From positions 1 through 64,000 of the forward strand of contig CANMBU010000004.1 in the NCBI GenBank assembly GCA_947496175.1: a stretch of DNA of 64,000 nucleotides. Direction: 5' to 3'. Each line of letters opens with the position of its first letter. Positions within the stretch are counted from its first letter, which is position 1. Shown here piece by piece: positions 37,159 through 46,970 of this stretch. The notes beneath the pieces are model-generated. The model saw nothing but the letters and a program-made list of their open reading frames with translations, made no database searches and was not told the origin of the DNA. The position numbers and the translations under genes were made by a program. The stretch comes from an uncultured Roseovarius sp. (lineage in GTDB: Bacteria > Pseudomonadota > Alphaproteobacteria > Rhodobacterales > Rhodobacteraceae).

Positions 37159-38195
37159 GACAGCTCCTCAAACGGATCTGCCGCTGCATCCTGAGGCCGC
37201 CACTGAAATGTCTCCCAAGTCCGCGCCATATGGTCAGGCAATGGAGCTGTAAGGGAGAGCTGAGCTCCGGTGACAGGGTGTTTCAGGCTGAGCGACCGGG
37301 CATGCAGATGCAATTTGCGGCTGATATCCCCACCGAGTTGCGCGCCCCACCCATCGCCCAGGTTTTCCTGACCTGAGCCGCCATATTTGCCATCCCCCAC
37401 AATCGGATGCCCGATCTCGGCCATATGCGCGCGCAGTTGATGTGTGCGTCCGGTAATGGGCACCAAAGCCATCCAGGACGTACGCGTGCCCGCATGTTCG
37501 ACCACGGCGTAATCTGTCGTCGCGGGTTTGGCGCCGGGTGTTTGGTCAATATCGCGCGGGTGCAGGCACAACATCTTTTCGCCTTCACCTTTGGCCCCGT
37601 GACCCGGCGCTTTGACCAACCCGAAACGGATGGTGCCGATGCGAGGGGCTGGCACCCCGGCCACCACCGCCCAGTAAATCTTGCGCGTGTCGCGATCTCG
37701 GAATGCTGCCGTCAGCCGAGCGGCGACGGCACGGCTTCGGGCCATAAGCAAAACGCCGGATGTGTCCTTGTCGAGCCGGTGAACAAGCCTCGGGGTCTCA
37801 TCCAGTTCAAAGCGGAGGGCATCTGACATTTCATCTACGTGGCGTGTCAGTTTGCTTCCGCCCTGCACGGGTAGACCGGGAGGTTTGTTCAACGCCAGAA
37901 TGTGGTCGTCCCTGTAAATCACAGTATTGCGAATCATCTCCGCATCGCGGTCTGATACTTTTGGCCGCGCAGGTGTGGCCTGTGCGGGGTCTGGCAAGGG
38001 CGGCACGCGCACCTGCTGACCTTCTTCAACCCGCGTGTTGGCCTTGGCGCGCCCACCATCAACGCGCAACTCCCCTTTGCGGCACATCTTTTCAATCCGC
38101 CCTTGCGAGACATGCGGAAAGCGCCGTCGAAACCAGCGATCCAGCCGCTGATCACCTTCTCCTTCGGCAACAGTGAGGGTCTGAACCTTGCTCAT
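37155..38195 (-). CDS. RluA-family 23S rRNA pseudouridine synthase
   Basis: From ATG 38195, overlapping the crcB stop as ATGA, the product is 346 aa. An N-terminal S4 RNA-binding domain (about 5-65; LDRWFRRRFPHVSQGRIEKM) precedes the RluA catalytic domain with the catalytic aspartate in RLVHRLDKDTSGVLLMAR and GRTHQLRAHMAEIGHPIVGD. This resembles RluC/RluD-type enzymes acting on 23S rRNA; which sites it modifies cannot be told. Confidence 0.93.
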   Translation of the reverse strand: MSKVQTLTVAEGEGDQRLDRWFRRRFPHVSQGRIEKMCRKGELRVDGGRAKANTRVEEGQQVRVPPLPDPAQATPARPKVSDRDAEMIRNTVIYRDDHILALNKPPGLPVQGGSKLTRHVDEMSDALRFELDETPRLVHRLDKDTSGVLLMARSRAVAARLTAAFRDRDTRKIYWAVVAGVPAPRIGTIRFGLVKAPGHGAKGEGEKMLCLHPRDIDQTPGAKPATTDYAVVEHAGTRTSWMALVPITGRTHQLRAHMAEIGHPIVGDGKYGGSGQENLGDGWGAQLGGDISRKLHLHARSLSLKHPVTGAQLSLTAPLPDHMARTWETFQWRPQDAAADPFEELS

Positions 38196-38569
38196 GCCCA
38201 AAGTGACCTTGCCAACCAAACACCCATGGCAAGCCCAAGGATCGACAACACCACCGACAACGCGACGTAGATTGCGGCCTGGCCAATCTCACCGCGCTCG
38301 TAGAGCGTAAAAGCCTCTAGGGAAAAGGCCGAAAACGTTGTGAAACCGCCGAGGATACCTGTCATCAGAAAAGGGTTCAGAGCTGTCAGGTCGCGTTGAA
38401 ATGTGTAGACCACAACAAGGCCCATGAGGAAGGACCCAATCACGTTCACCGGCAGGATGGCCAATGGAAAGCTGGCACCCGTTGAGCGCACAACAGCCAT
38501 ACCAACGCCAAAGCGCAGCATAGAGCCGATGGCCCCGCCCAATCCCACCTGAAGTAAGGTCATCACCAT
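38192..38569 (-). CDS. crcB: Fluoride channel CrcB
   Basis: The 125-aa protein (from ATG 38569, or 123 aa from 38563) has four transmembrane helices and the Fluc/CrcB signatures GGAIGSMLRFG, NVIGSFLMG and GGFTTFSAFSLE. It exports fluoride across the inner membrane as a dimer. A longer open frame continues to 39418, but that part is antisense to the glycerate kinase and is not coding. It heads the leftward four-gene chain. No fluoride riboswitch is evident in the gap to 38684. Confidence 0.94.
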   Translation of the reverse strand: MVMTLLQVGLGGAIGSMLRFGVGMAVVRSTGASFPLAILPVNVIGSFLMGLVVVYTFQRDLTALNPFLMTGILGGFTTFSAFSLEAFTLYERGEIGQAAIYVALSVVLSILGLAMGVWLARSLWA

Positions 38570-38684
38570 GGCCGCGTCTGTCGCGCGTGGCCTGTCCTTT
38601 GTCAAGTTTGCCAGCGTGCATCGATAGAGTTGCAGCGCTAACATAAATCGCAATAGTGTGCCGCGACATTGTCCGGAGTGCCCC

Positions 38685-39950
38685 ATGCAAGACCCTGCGC
38701 AGTTCCTACGCGCCCTTTTTGATCGCGCCGTTGAAGTGGCCGACCCCATGCAAAGCCTGGCGGCGCACCTGCCGCCCAAGCCAGAGGGCCGCCTGATTGT
38801 TATCGGCGCGGGCAAAGCCAGTGCACGCATGGCCGAAGCAGTTGAGGCCGCGTATGGGCCCTGCGAAGGGTTGGTCATCACGCGGTATGGATATGCCCGG
38901 CCCTGCAAAGGCATTGAGATCGTCGAGGCAGCGCATCCTGTGCCCGATGCCGCAGGGGAGGCGGCGACGAAACGTATGCTGGACCTGTTAGACGGGTGCG
39001 GTGAAGGCGACACAGTTCTGGCCTTGATCTCGGGGGGTGGTTCGGCACTTTTGACTGCCCCGGTCGACGGGATCACCTTGGCCGAGAAGCAAGCGCTGAC
39101 TGACGACCTTTTGGCCTCCGGCGCTCCGATTGGCGACATCAATGGTATCCGCAAACAGATCTCAGCAGTCAAAGGCGGCAAGCTGGCTGCGGCGGCATAT
39201 CCGGCGCAAATGCTTGCATTGATGATTTCGGACGTGCCCGGTGACAATCCAGGTGATATTGCCAGTGGCCCCACTGTTGGAGACCCCGGAGATGCGGCGC
39301 GTGCAATTGCCCTGTTGAAACAATGGGGTGTTACGCCCTCTGACTCGATTGTCAGATTTCTGGAGTCTGGCGGTGCGCCCTTGGCGCCTGATGATCCGCG
39401 CCTCAGCCGTGTCACCAATGTGATCTACGCGGCTCCCTCACAATCCCTCGAAGCGGCGGCGGAGATCGCGCGCGCGGAGGGGTGTGATGTCCGTCTCTTG
39501 GGCGATGCGCTGGAAGGTGAGGCACGAGAGGTTGCGGTCGCTCATGCTGCATTGGCATTGGATGTTCAGAAGGACATGAATGCTGGCAGTGCGCCAACCC
39601 TGCTTTTGTCTGGCGGTGAACTCACAGTGACCAAACGCGGCGACGGCATTGGCGGGCCAAATGCAGAATACGCATTGGCGATGGCAATGGCGTTACATGG
39701 CGCGGACGGCATTGACGCGATTGCCTGTGACACGGATGGTGTTGACGGAGCCGCCGAGGTCGCAGGGGCGATCATCAGCCCAGCGACGCTTGCCAAAGCG
39801 AAAGACAAACAAGTCGATCCGCAGGCCGCTTTGGACACGAACGATGCGCATGGGTTCTTTGAAAAAATCGGTGATCAGGTTGTTCCTGGACCAACCCTGA
39901 CCAACGTGAATGATTTCCGGGCCTGTCTGATTCAGCCAAAGACGATATGA
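38685..39950 (+). CDS. Glycerate 2-kinase (MOFRL family)
   Basis: From ATG 38685 the product is 421 aa. It shows the DUF4147/MOFRL pattern: LIVIGAGKASARMAEAVEAAYG, LISGGGSALLTAP, INGIRKQISAVKGGKLA, MISDVPGDNPGDIASGP and the C-terminal MOFRL block LLSGGELTVT…GGPNAEYALAMAM. The family phosphorylates glycerate to 2-phosphoglycerate in the serine/glyoxylate route; older annotations call it hydroxypyruvate reductase TtuD. An in-frame ATG nine codons earlier gives a less typical N-terminus. Confidence 0.94.
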   Translation: MQDPAQFLRALFDRAVEVADPMQSLAAHLPPKPEGRLIVIGAGKASARMAEAVEAAYGPCEGLVITRYGYARPCKGIEIVEAAHPVPDAAGEAATKRMLDLLDGCGEGDTVLALISGGGSALLTAPVDGITLAEKQALTDDLLASGAPIGDINGIRKQISAVKGGKLAAAAYPAQMLALMISDVPGDNPGDIASGPTVGDPGDAARAIALLKQWGVTPSDSIVRFLESGGAPLAPDDPRLSRVTNVIYAAPSQSLEAAAEIARAEGCDVRLLGDALEGEAREVAVAHAALALDVQKDMNAGSAPTLLLSGGELTVTKRGDGIGGPNAEYALAMAMALHGADGIDAIACDTDGVDGAAEVAGAIISPATLAKAKDKQVDPQAALDTNDAHGFFEKIGDQVVPGPTLTNVNDFRACLIQPKTI

Positions 39951-40329
39951 CTGTGGATTTGCATTGGAAAAAGGAGATGGGCACGAGCTTTTTGTTGTCT
40001 CGGAAGGCAAACAGATCACTTGGTAAGCTCTAGGGCCCGCTACTCTATCTTGTTGAATCCTGGCAAAGGGGCCTCATAATTTGTGGTTTCGTGCATTTTC
40101 GCCACATTCCAGACATATTTCTTCCAAATTGGAGACAAACTTTTTCCAACCACGGGATAGACCAATATTAACATTTTTGGCAGACTTCTAATGCCGGGAT
40201 CCTGTCCCAATCGCATCAGGCGGCGCGTTTTCAGCCGTTCTGAGGGCCGGTATCCCAGCAGATGTAAGAGTGTGGGCGCCGGTCGGTGCTAACTGTCCGG
40301 TTTGCCACGTTAACAAGTGGAGAAGACCG
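39951..40329. other. Intergenic stretch, no recognised gene
   Basis: This 379-base gap is AT-richer than its surroundings. A 28-codon frame starts at 39947, overlapping the kinase stop as ATGA, and ends at 40033, but nothing supports it beyond that overlap. It contains a run of five A followed, in the next frame, by EGKQITW and a stop, so a frameshifted remnant is conceivable. I see no RNA gene or repeat. The last part probably holds the promoter of the small ORF at 40330. Confidence 0.4.
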
Positions 40330-40470
40330 ATGACCAAATCTATTTCTGCCACATCTGAAAAAGATGGATCAAAGCTCAGCCAAAAGTCGGTTGAGCAGCC
40401 TGTGTCAAAGCCGGTGACTAAATCCATCACTGTTTCAAGGCAGGTGTTTAACGATTTTGCCTGTATCTGA
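40330..40470 (+). CDS. Possible small protein of 46 aa
   Basis: An ATG at 40330 with GGAG eight bases upstream opens a 46-codon frame rich in Ser, Lys and Val. It has no membrane segment. The N- and C-terminal halves both contain TKSI (MTKSIS and VTKSITVS), and the end is FNDFACI. A strong terminator follows 64 bases later on the same strand, which supports a transcript here. It could be a small protein or the leader part of an sRNA; no family recognised. Confidence 0.5.
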   Translation: MTKSISATSEKDGSKLSQKSVEQPVSKPVTKSITVSRQVFNDFACI

Positions 40471-40534
40471 GTACTGTCGGAACTCTAAATTTTGAAGTAA
40501 GCCTTTTTTAAGTATTGGGGGGTTCGCCCGACAG

Positions 40535-40569
40535 GGTGGCTGCGAGAAATCGGAGCCACCTTTTTCTTT
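40535..40569 (+). terminator. Rho-independent terminator
   Basis: GGTGGCT (40535-40541) and AGCCACC (40554-40560) pair, extended by CGA/TCG around a GAAA tetraloop, and TTTTTCTTT follows directly. It is oriented to end a plus-strand transcript covering the small ORF at 40330-40470. It ends 9 bases before the convergent SDR stop. Confidence 0.88.
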
Positions 40570-40577
40570 GCCGAAGT

Positions 40578-41312
40578 CTATGTGCGAAGCGCCGGTAAGC
40601 CTATACCCGTCGCCTCAAAACCACCATCCACGGATATGATCTGACCGGTTACAAAACTGGCTTCTTCAGAGGAGAGGAAGGTGATCACATTGGCGATTTC
40701 GTCTTCGCTGCCGTAGCGATTGAGTGGGATCGCATCATGATAGGCGTCAATGATGTCCTGCGTGTGCACCGCCATGGCGAGCTTGGTGCGCACAGGCCCG
40801 GGGCAGACACAATTCGCCCGAATACCTTTCTCGCCCAACTCCACAGCTTGCTGTTGGGTCAGGGCCATCACCCCTGCCTTTGAGGTTCCGTAAGCAACGC
40901 GCAGCGTTGATGCGCGCAAACCAGAGATGGATGCAATGTTCACAATCGCACCTTGGGCTGCGGTCAAGGCAGGTGTAAGTGCCTGGGTCATCATGAAGAC
41001 ACCATCGAGGTTGGTCTCCATAACCGTGCGCCACCGAGACAGGTCGGTATCCTCAATGGGTCCGAAATCAGCCACCCCTGCATTGTTGACCAGCGCATTG
41101 AGATGGTCGAACTTTTTGGCAATGTCAGCCACCTGACCAGGCACCGAAACATCGCAAAGTATTTCGGTGACATCCTGCAGCTGCGAAGCTTCAGACGTCA
41201 GCACCTCTTCATCACGATCAACCATGACCACGTGCCAGCCCTTGCTGAGAAACTGTTTTGTGGTCGCCAGCCCAATCCCACGTGCTGCGCCTGTCACAAG
41301 TGCCGTCTTCAC
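40578..41312 (-). CDS. SDR-family oxidoreductase
   Basis: The 244-aa short-chain dehydrogenase has the cofactor loop VTGAARGIGLATTKQF, NNAG in LNALVNNAGVADF, catalytic Ser and Tyr-Lys in NIASISGL and AYGTSKAGV, and a C-terminal SSEEASFVTGQIISVDGG. The acidic residue after the glycine loop (MVDRDEE) suggests preference for NAD over NADP. The start is GTG 41312 behind GGAGG. Substrate unknown; no neighbour clearly suggests it. Confidence 0.92.
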   Translation of the reverse strand: MKTALVTGAARGIGLATTKQFLSKGWHVVMVDRDEEVLTSEASQLQDVTEILCDVSVPGQVADIAKKFDHLNALVNNAGVADFGPIEDTDLSRWRTVMETNLDGVFMMTQALTPALTAAQGAIVNIASISGLRASTLRVAYGTSKAGVMALTQQQAVELGEKGIRANCVCPGPVRTKLAMAVHTQDIIDAYHDAIPLNRYGSEDEIANVITFLSSEEASFVTGQIISVDGGFEATGIGLPALRT

Positions 41313-41383
41313 GTTCTGCCTCCATGTGCTCTAACGATAGTAGAGACAGAGTGGTAAGACAAAACCTTCAAAGTGAAAATGGT

Positions 41384-42730
41384 CTATTCCGCAGCGGTCT
41401 CTTTTGCCGTCCGGCGCAGGAACCCGACGCGCCCGACGCTTTCATAGGCATCAAACCCTGCGCGTTTCGCATCCTTGACAGAATAGATATTGCGAAGGTC
41501 GGCCAAACGCGGCGTTTCCATCTTGCGGGCAATACGTTTGAGATCCAGCGCGCGGAACTCGTTCCATTCCGTCAACAGCACCACAAGATGCGCTTTGGAG
41601 ACGCATTTATACGGATCATCCACCCATTGCACACCCGGAAGATGCTCTTCACCTTCTCGCTGACCTTGTGGGTCACACACACGTACCTTGGCGCCGCCAC
41701 CGACCAATGCAGGAACAATGGTCAGGGAGGGGGCTTCTCGCATATCGTCCGTGTTTGGTTTGAACGTCGCGCCGAGGACTGCCACGGTTTTGCCATTGAA
41801 GGATCCATCGCACATATCGACAAGCTTATCGATCATACGACGCTTGATCTCTTCGTTCACTGCGATAACCGCCTCGGTGATTTGAAGCGGCAGACCATGC
41901 TCTTGCCCGGTGCGTGCCAAAGCACGGGTGTCCTTCGGAAAACAGCTTCCGCCATAGCCCGGTCCGGCATGCAGGAACTTATTACCGATCCGACCGTCAA
42001 GACCCATGCCGCGGCTGACCTGTTTCACATCAGCCCCGGTACGTTCACAGAGCGCGGCGATTTCGTTGATAAAGGTGATCTTGGTCGCAAGGAATGCATT
42101 CGCGGCGTATTTTATCATTTCCGCCGATTCCAGATCAGTGGTCAGGATTGGAAACTCCCGCAGGTAAAGCGGACGGTAGATGTCTTGCATCACTTCCGCC
42201 GCGCGTTCACTCTGCACACCAACGACCACGCGATCCGGCTTCATAAAATCTTCAATCGCGGCCCCCTCCCGAAGGAATTCCGGGTTCGAGGCGACATCAA
42301 ATTTCAGATCAGGGTTTGCTTTGCGCACTGTCTGCTTGACCTGCCGGTTGGTACCAACCGGGACGGTAGATTTGGTGACAATGACAATGTAATTCTTTGC
42401 GGTTTTTGCGATTTCTTCAGCAGCAGCCATAACGAAACTAAGGTCTGCATGGCCATCACCCCGCCGGGTGGGGGTGCCGACGGCAATGAAAACGGCTTCG
42501 GCACCGTCTAACGCTTCTGCCAGGTCTGTCGTGAAGGAGAGCCGCCCGGCAGAGACATTTTTCTCCATGAGCTGATCGAGACCTGGTTCGTAAATTGGCA
42601 CTTCGCCGTGCTGAAGTCTCTCGACTTTCGAAGAATCCTTGTCGACACAGACGACGTCGTGGCCAAAATCCGACAGGCAGATTCCCGAGACCAATCCGAC
42701 GTAACCTGTTCCAATCATTGCAATCTTCAT
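41384..42730 (-). CDS. ugd: UDP-glucose 6-dehydrogenase
   Basis: From ATG 42730 the product is 448 aa. It oxidises UDP-glucose to UDP-glucuronate in two NAD-dependent steps, giving an acidic sugar donor for polysaccharides. The NAD loop is MIGTGYVGLVSGICLSDFG, EFLREGAAIEDF and the catalytic cysteine motif GPGYGGSCFPKDTRAL are intact, and GATFKPNTDDMREAPS lies in the C-terminal domain. It stands just before a capsule-type locus, which is a plausible consumer of UDP-glucuronate. Confidence 0.97.
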   Translation of the reverse strand: MKIAMIGTGYVGLVSGICLSDFGHDVVCVDKDSSKVERLQHGEVPIYEPGLDQLMEKNVSAGRLSFTTDLAEALDGAEAVFIAVGTPTRRGDGHADLSFVMAAAEEIAKTAKNYIVIVTKSTVPVGTNRQVKQTVRKANPDLKFDVASNPEFLREGAAIEDFMKPDRVVVGVQSERAAEVMQDIYRPLYLREFPILTTDLESAEMIKYAANAFLATKITFINEIAALCERTGADVKQVSRGMGLDGRIGNKFLHAGPGYGGSCFPKDTRALARTGQEHGLPLQITEAVIAVNEEIKRRMIDKLVDMCDGSFNGKTVAVLGATFKPNTDDMREAPSLTIVPALVGGGAKVRVCDPQGQREGEEHLPGVQWVDDPYKCVSKAHLVVLLTEWNEFRALDLKRIARKMETPRLADLRNIYSVKDAKRAGFDAYESVGRVGFLRRTAKETAAE

Positions 42731-42855
42731 AAAGTCTTCCTGAACTGCAAATTGCAACTCTCCTTATGAGCCGCAGGGGTGGTTTAGTCAACGAGACGGT
42801 GAAAGTTGAGACCATTCAATGGTTTGTACAGGGCTTCTGGTTGATGTGGGATAGA

Positions 42856-42884
42856 TTGGACATGCCCATGTTCGGCCGTTAAGA
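42856..42884 (+). promoter_or_regulatory. Possible glmM promoter
   Basis: TTGGAC (42856-42861) and TTAAGA (42879-42884) are spaced by 17 bases, 43 bases before the glmM ATG. Match to sigma-70 consensus is moderate; nothing else in the 197-base divergent gap stands out. Confidence 0.4.
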
Positions 42885-42927
42885 AACATAAAACTGCGCG
42901 GCACAGCGCAAACGTAAAGGTGAGCAG

Positions 42928-44271
42928 ATGAGCAAAGACTTGTTTGGAACTGACGGGGTTCGCGGACGGGCCAATACGTGGCCCATGACCGCTGAGCTTG
43001 CTTTGAAGCTTGGCACAGCGGCTGGTCGCTATTTCCGACGCGATGCTCAGGACCACCGGGTTGTGATCGGCAAAGATACGCGCCTTTCCGGGTACATGAT
43101 CGAATATGCGCTGACGGCTGGATTTGCGTCTACCGGTATGAATGTGTTTCTGCTTGGCCCTGTGCCTACACCCGCAGTTGGGTATCTCACTCACAGCCTG
43201 CGCGCGGATGTGGGCGTCATGATTTCCGCCAGCCACAATCCAGCCGAAGACAACGGCATCAAGCTCTTTGGGCCTGATGGATTCAAGCTTTCGGATCAAG
43301 CCGAGGCTGGAATTGAAAAGCTGATGACTGACGGCGTTAAACTGGCGGCTCCTGAGAATATTGGCCGGGCGACGCGCTTTGAAGACGCGCGCGGGCGGTA
43401 TGTGGAATACGCGAAGACAACTTTCCCGGCCGGACGCCGGTTGGATGGTCTCAAGATCGTAGTGGACTGCGCAAATGGTGCAGCTTATCGCACCGCGCCC
43501 GCCGTCTTGTGGGAACTTGGAGCCGAAGTCATCCCTATCGGCGTGGACCCTAACGGAAGCAACATCAACGCAGCATGTGGATCTACGCATCCGGAAATGG
43601 CGGCAAAGAAGGTTTTAGAAAGTGGCGCACATCTGGGTATTTGCCTGGACGGCGACGCAGACCGTCTTGTTCTCGTGGATGAAAAGGGCCAGGTCGCAGA
43701 CGGGGATCAGATCATGGGTCTGATTGCCACGCGCTGGGCGCGCGAAGGGCGGCTGCAGGGCAATGCACTGGTGGCGACCGTTATGTCCAACCTGGGATTG
43801 GAACGACATCTTGCAGACCAGGGCATCGAGCTTAAGCGCACCGCGGTTGGAGACCGTTACGTTGTTGAGACCATGCGCGCCGATGGGCACAATCTTGGTG
43901 GGGAACAGTCCGGCCATATCGTTATGACCGACTATGCGACCACGGGTGACGGTCTTATCGGAGCGCTGCAGTTTCTGGCCAGCATGGTTGAAACCGACAA
44001 CACGGCCAGTGAGCTGGCACGCGTTTTTTCTCCAGTCCCGCAATCGCTGATCAATGTGCGATTTAGCGATGGGCAAACACCACTTGAGACGGATCAGGTG
44101 CAGCAGGCGATTGCCGATGGAGAAAAAAAGCTGGGATCAAATGGTCGTCTTCTGATCCGCAAATCCGGCACCGAGCCTTTGATCCGCGTGATGGGTGAAT
44201 GTACTGACGAAGCGATGCTCAAAGCCGTGCTCGACAGTGTCGTGAGTGCTGTAAAAGACGCCACGGCCTGA
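42928..44271 (+). CDS. glmM: Phosphoglucosamine mutase
   Basis: The 447-aa enzyme interconverts glucosamine-6-phosphate and glucosamine-1-phosphate on the way to UDP-GlcNAc. It starts [14 protein letters not shown]; the phosphoserine loop is [17 protein letters not shown], the metal-binding loop [10 protein letters not shown], the sugar-binding loop GGEQSGHIV and the phosphate-binding end [13 protein letters not shown]. Length is normal. A good AAAGGTGAG Shine-Dalgarno precedes it. Confidence 0.97.
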   Translation: MSKDLFGTDGVRGRANTWPMTAELALKLGTAAGRYFRRDAQDHRVVIGKDTRLSGYMIEYALTAGFASTGMNVFLLGPVPTPAVGYLTHSLRADVGVMISASHNPAEDNGIKLFGPDGFKLSDQAEAGIEKLMTDGVKLAAPENIGRATRFEDARGRYVEYAKTTFPAGRRLDGLKIVVDCANGAAYRTAPAVLWELGAEVIPIGVDPNGSNINAACGSTHPEMAAKKVLESGAHLGICLDGDADRLVLVDEKGQVADGDQIMGLIATRWAREGRLQGNALVATVMSNLGLERHLADQGIELKRTAVGDRYVVETMRADGHNLGGEQSGHIVMTDYATTGDGLIGALQFLASMVETDNTASELARVFSPVPQSLINVRFSDGQTPLETDQVQQAIADGEKKLGSNGRLLIRKSGTEPLIRVMGECTDEAMLKAVLDSVVSAVKDATA

Positions 44272-44423
44272 CCCATAAAATCCATTTCGATTTTTAATCT
44301 TTTGGAAGGATTTCTGCGCTTAGTTTCAGTGCAGTCGATCTGACTGTTGCGTCTTTTGTATTTCACGCCCCTTCCGTTAGGTGGGTCGAACGTGGCTGTC
44401 AGAAACCTGCATCCGGGGATCCA

Positions 44424-46970
44424 ATGCTGCGTACCTTGCGCCAGGCTTTTATACGCTACTCACACGAACACGGTACTTTGCAAAGGCAAGGGCACGCGCT
44501 GGTCAATCCGCGTGGCCAAACCGTAGGGCATGTCGATCGGATCGCCTTGCGAAGAGGGAGGATCGAAGTTGAAGGCTGGGCAGATGCCAGCCATGTGTCT
44601 TTGGTATGTGGCGCTGAGCTCTGCGCCAAAGCGCCGGACATTCACCGACCTGATGTCGAGCAAGCCTATGGGAACGATATTGGCCCGACGCCTGGCTTCT
44701 TGCTGGATCTGCCTTTTGATCGTCAGGCGTGCTTCGTGGTTTGTTCGACAGATACGCAAGAACTCAGTGTGAAACTGGAAGGTTTTACCGATCAAACTCT
44801 GGCTCGGATGCGACGGGGATTGTTCATGCCATTCCTGTTCGCTTGTCTGCGATCTGTGCCTGCTTATTTGCGTTGGCGTTTGCGCCAGAATCCCGAAGAC
44901 CGGGCTGACGTTAAGAAACAACTCGGATTGGGGCATGAAACCCCCAATAGCTATATGACACCATTTCTTTTTGCGGCCGACGCAAGCGCGGGTGACACCC
45001 CGACAGCGGACCTCAGCAAGGAACGGGTCACGATTATTCTACCGGTCTTCAATGCTCTTGATCTTTTGCCCGAGGTTTTGACCCGTGTGCTGCATCACAC
45101 TGACTTGCCGTTCGAGCTTATCTTAATTGAGGACTGCTCGACTGACCCTAAGGTCCGGCCCTATCTGCGTGAATGGCATAGAGGGTGCGCGCCCGCCATC
45201 CAAAACCATATACATTTGCTCGAAAACGACACCAACTTGGGCTTTATCGGCTCGGTCAATCGGGCTTTCAAACATGCGCTCAAGCTGGGTCATCATGTGA
45301 TTCTGCTCAATTCAGACGCCTTTGTGCCCCAGGATTGGGCCAGCCGACTTGTACGCCCTCTGATTGAGCATCTCAGGGTTGCCAGTGTCACTCCAATGTC
45401 TAACGACGCAGAGATTTTTAATGCTCCAGTCATTTGCCGTGGCACCCCTCTTAAGGAAGGGGTGATAGATCGTGTTGACGCAGTTGCGAGACGGTTTGTA
45501 CCCGATGCGGCGCTCGCCGATGCGCCCACCGGTGTGGGCTTCTGCATGGCGATGCATAAGGATGCGCTGCGGGTTGTGCCTTCCTTCGATCAGGTGTTTG
45601 CTCCGGGATACGGTGAGGAGGTCGATTGGTGTCAGAAGGTTGCAAAGAAAGGTTGGCGTCATCTGGGGCATGGCGGTGTCTTTGTGGAACATCGCAGCGG
45701 AACATCATTTGGCTCCAGCAAGAAGGCTAAACTTGTAGCGGCCCACAACCAGATCGTGTCCCATCGATATCCCTACTACGATCAATCGGTGCAGGATTTC
45801 ATCGAACATGATCCATTGGCGGCACCGCGGCTGGCCTTGGCTTTGGCCTGGGTGGCAGAGCAATGCGAAGGCCCTGTTCCTGTGTATCTTGGTCATACCT
45901 TGGGGGGTGGAGCGGAGTTTTATCTCAAGCGCCGAGTGGAACAGGATCTGCAGCAGGGTGGTGTTGCGCTTGTCTTGCGGGCTACGGCCAAAGGTGCATG
46001 GCAAGTGGAGCTACATATCGCTCATGGCACGACGCGCGGTGTGACAACCTCAATCCGGTTTTTGCGCAGGCTGGTCGGCCTTTTACCACGGCGCAGGGTG
46101 GTTTACTCCTGCGGCGTCGGAGCGGAGGACCTCACTGAGCTGCCAGATCTTTTGATTGATCTGGCCGCGGGCTCAGCGTCAGAGCTGGACATCCTCTTTC
46201 ACGACTATCTGCCGCTCAGCCCGTCTTACACGCTGCTCGACAGTGACGGGCGCTATGCGCCGACGCATGATATCCGGGACAGCGCGCATACCTATTATTG
46301 TCCCGATGGGCGGGTTGTGTCTTTGGCGGACTGGCGCAGGAACTGGGGTAAGGCGCTGCTGCATGCAGATCGGCTCATCGTCTTTTCCGACAGTAGTCGC
46401 AAGATTGTTGCAGAGGTGTTTCCGGACTGCAGCGCCAAGATCAAGGTCACGCCACATGCCGTGGCTTTGAAACAGCGTTGCATGGTTCCCGGTGTTGACA
46501 CTGATGGAAGGCCGGTGATTGGCGTGCTTGGGGCCATCGGGGTCCAAAAAGGCGCAAAGGTTTTGCAAGAGCTGAGCCATGCGCTTGATCAAAGTCGCGA
46601 GGCGCGTCTTGTCCTGATCGGATACATGGATCCGGCCTATCCTTTGGCGGGCACTGCGCATGTTCATGGCCCATACGACGTGCGTGACGTGCCTGCTCTC
46701 GCCAAACGTTATGGTATCAGCTGCTGGTTCATTCCGTCGATCTGGCCCGAGACGTTTTCCTACACGACCCACGAGGCTTTGGCGACGGGTCTGCCGGTTT
46801 GGAGCTTTGATCTTGGCGCTCAGGGCGATGCGATCAAGCGAGCTTCTGTTCGGTCTGGTCAGGGTGGATGCCTTCCGCTTGATCACGAGACAATCAATCC
46901 TGCACTAATCCTTTCAGCCTTATTGTCCCCTCACAAGACCGTCCAATGCCCACAATCGCAGTCCGCATAA
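44424..46970 (+). CDS. Bipartite glycosyltransferase (GT2 plus GT4-like)
   Basis: The product is 848 aa. The first 200 residues match no family I know. A GT2 domain follows (about 201-440): [26 protein letters not shown], the DXD-like LLNSDAFVP, and [17 protein letters not shown]. After a linker, a GT4-like C-terminal half (about 490-830) has the ATPHAV-type acceptor switch ([12 protein letters not shown]), [13 protein letters not shown] and the donor E-X7-E motif in [14 protein letters not shown]. Two transferase activities in one cytoplasmic chain would suit synthesis of a repeating glycan. No sugar specificity can be read. It overlaps the acetyltransferase gene by 25 bases. Confidence 0.9.
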   Translation: MLRTLRQAFIRYSHEHGTLQRQGHALVNPRGQTVGHVDRIALRRGRIEVEGWADASHVSLVCGAELCAKAPDIHRPDVEQAYGNDIGPTPGFLLDLPFDRQACFVVCSTDTQELSVKLEGFTDQTLARMRRGLFMPFLFACLRSVPAYLRWRLRQNPEDRADVKKQLGLGHETPNSYMTPFLFAADASAGDTPTADLSKERVTIILPVFNALDLLPEVLTRVLHHTDLPFELILIEDCSTDPKVRPYLREWHRGCAPAIQNHIHLLENDTNLGFIGSVNRAFKHALKLGHHVILLNSDAFVPQDWASRLVRPLIEHLRVASVTPMSNDAEIFNAPVICRGTPLKEGVIDRVDAVARRFVPDAALADAPTGVGFCMAMHKDALRVVPSFDQVFAPGYGEEVDWCQKVAKKGWRHLGHGGVFVEHRSGTSFGSSKKAKLVAAHNQIVSHRYPYYDQSVQDFIEHDPLAAPRLALALAWVAEQCEGPVPVYLGHTLGGGAEFYLKRRVEQDLQQGGVALVLRATAKGAWQVELHIAHGTTRGVTTSIRFLRRLVGLLPRRRVVYSCGVGAEDLTELPDLLIDLAAGSASELDILFHDYLPLSPSYTLLDSDGRYAPTHDIRDSAHTYYCPDGRVVSLADWRRNWGKALLHADRLIVFSDSSRKIVAEVFPDCSAKIKVTPHAVALKQRCMVPGVDTDGRPVIGVLGAIGVQKGAKVLQELSHALDQSREARLVLIGYMDPAYPLAGTAHVHGPYDVRDVPALAKRYGISCWFIPSIWPETFSYTTHEALATGLPVWSFDLGAQGDAIKRASVRSGQGGCLPLDHETINPALILSALLSPHKTVQCPQSQSA

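Noticed and set aside
38570..38684. Fluoride riboswitch before crcB
   Set aside because: The gap lacks the conserved riboswitch core, and crcB is read away from most of it.
38570..39418. Continuation of the crcB frame to 408 aa
   Set aside because: It is antisense to the clear glycerate kinase; CrcB is complete from 38569, and the extra part has Arg/Ser/Pro-rich shadow composition.
39947..40033. 28-codon frame coupled to the glycerate kinase stop
   Set aside because: Only the ATGA overlap supports it; no domain or terminator, so it is mentioned only in the intergenic entry.
41258..42511. 417-codon plus-strand open frame
   Set aside because: Antisense to ugd, which has all catalytic motifs.
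42784..43590. 268-codon minus-strand open frame
   Set aside because: It lies mostly antisense to glmM and lacks any recognisable motif.
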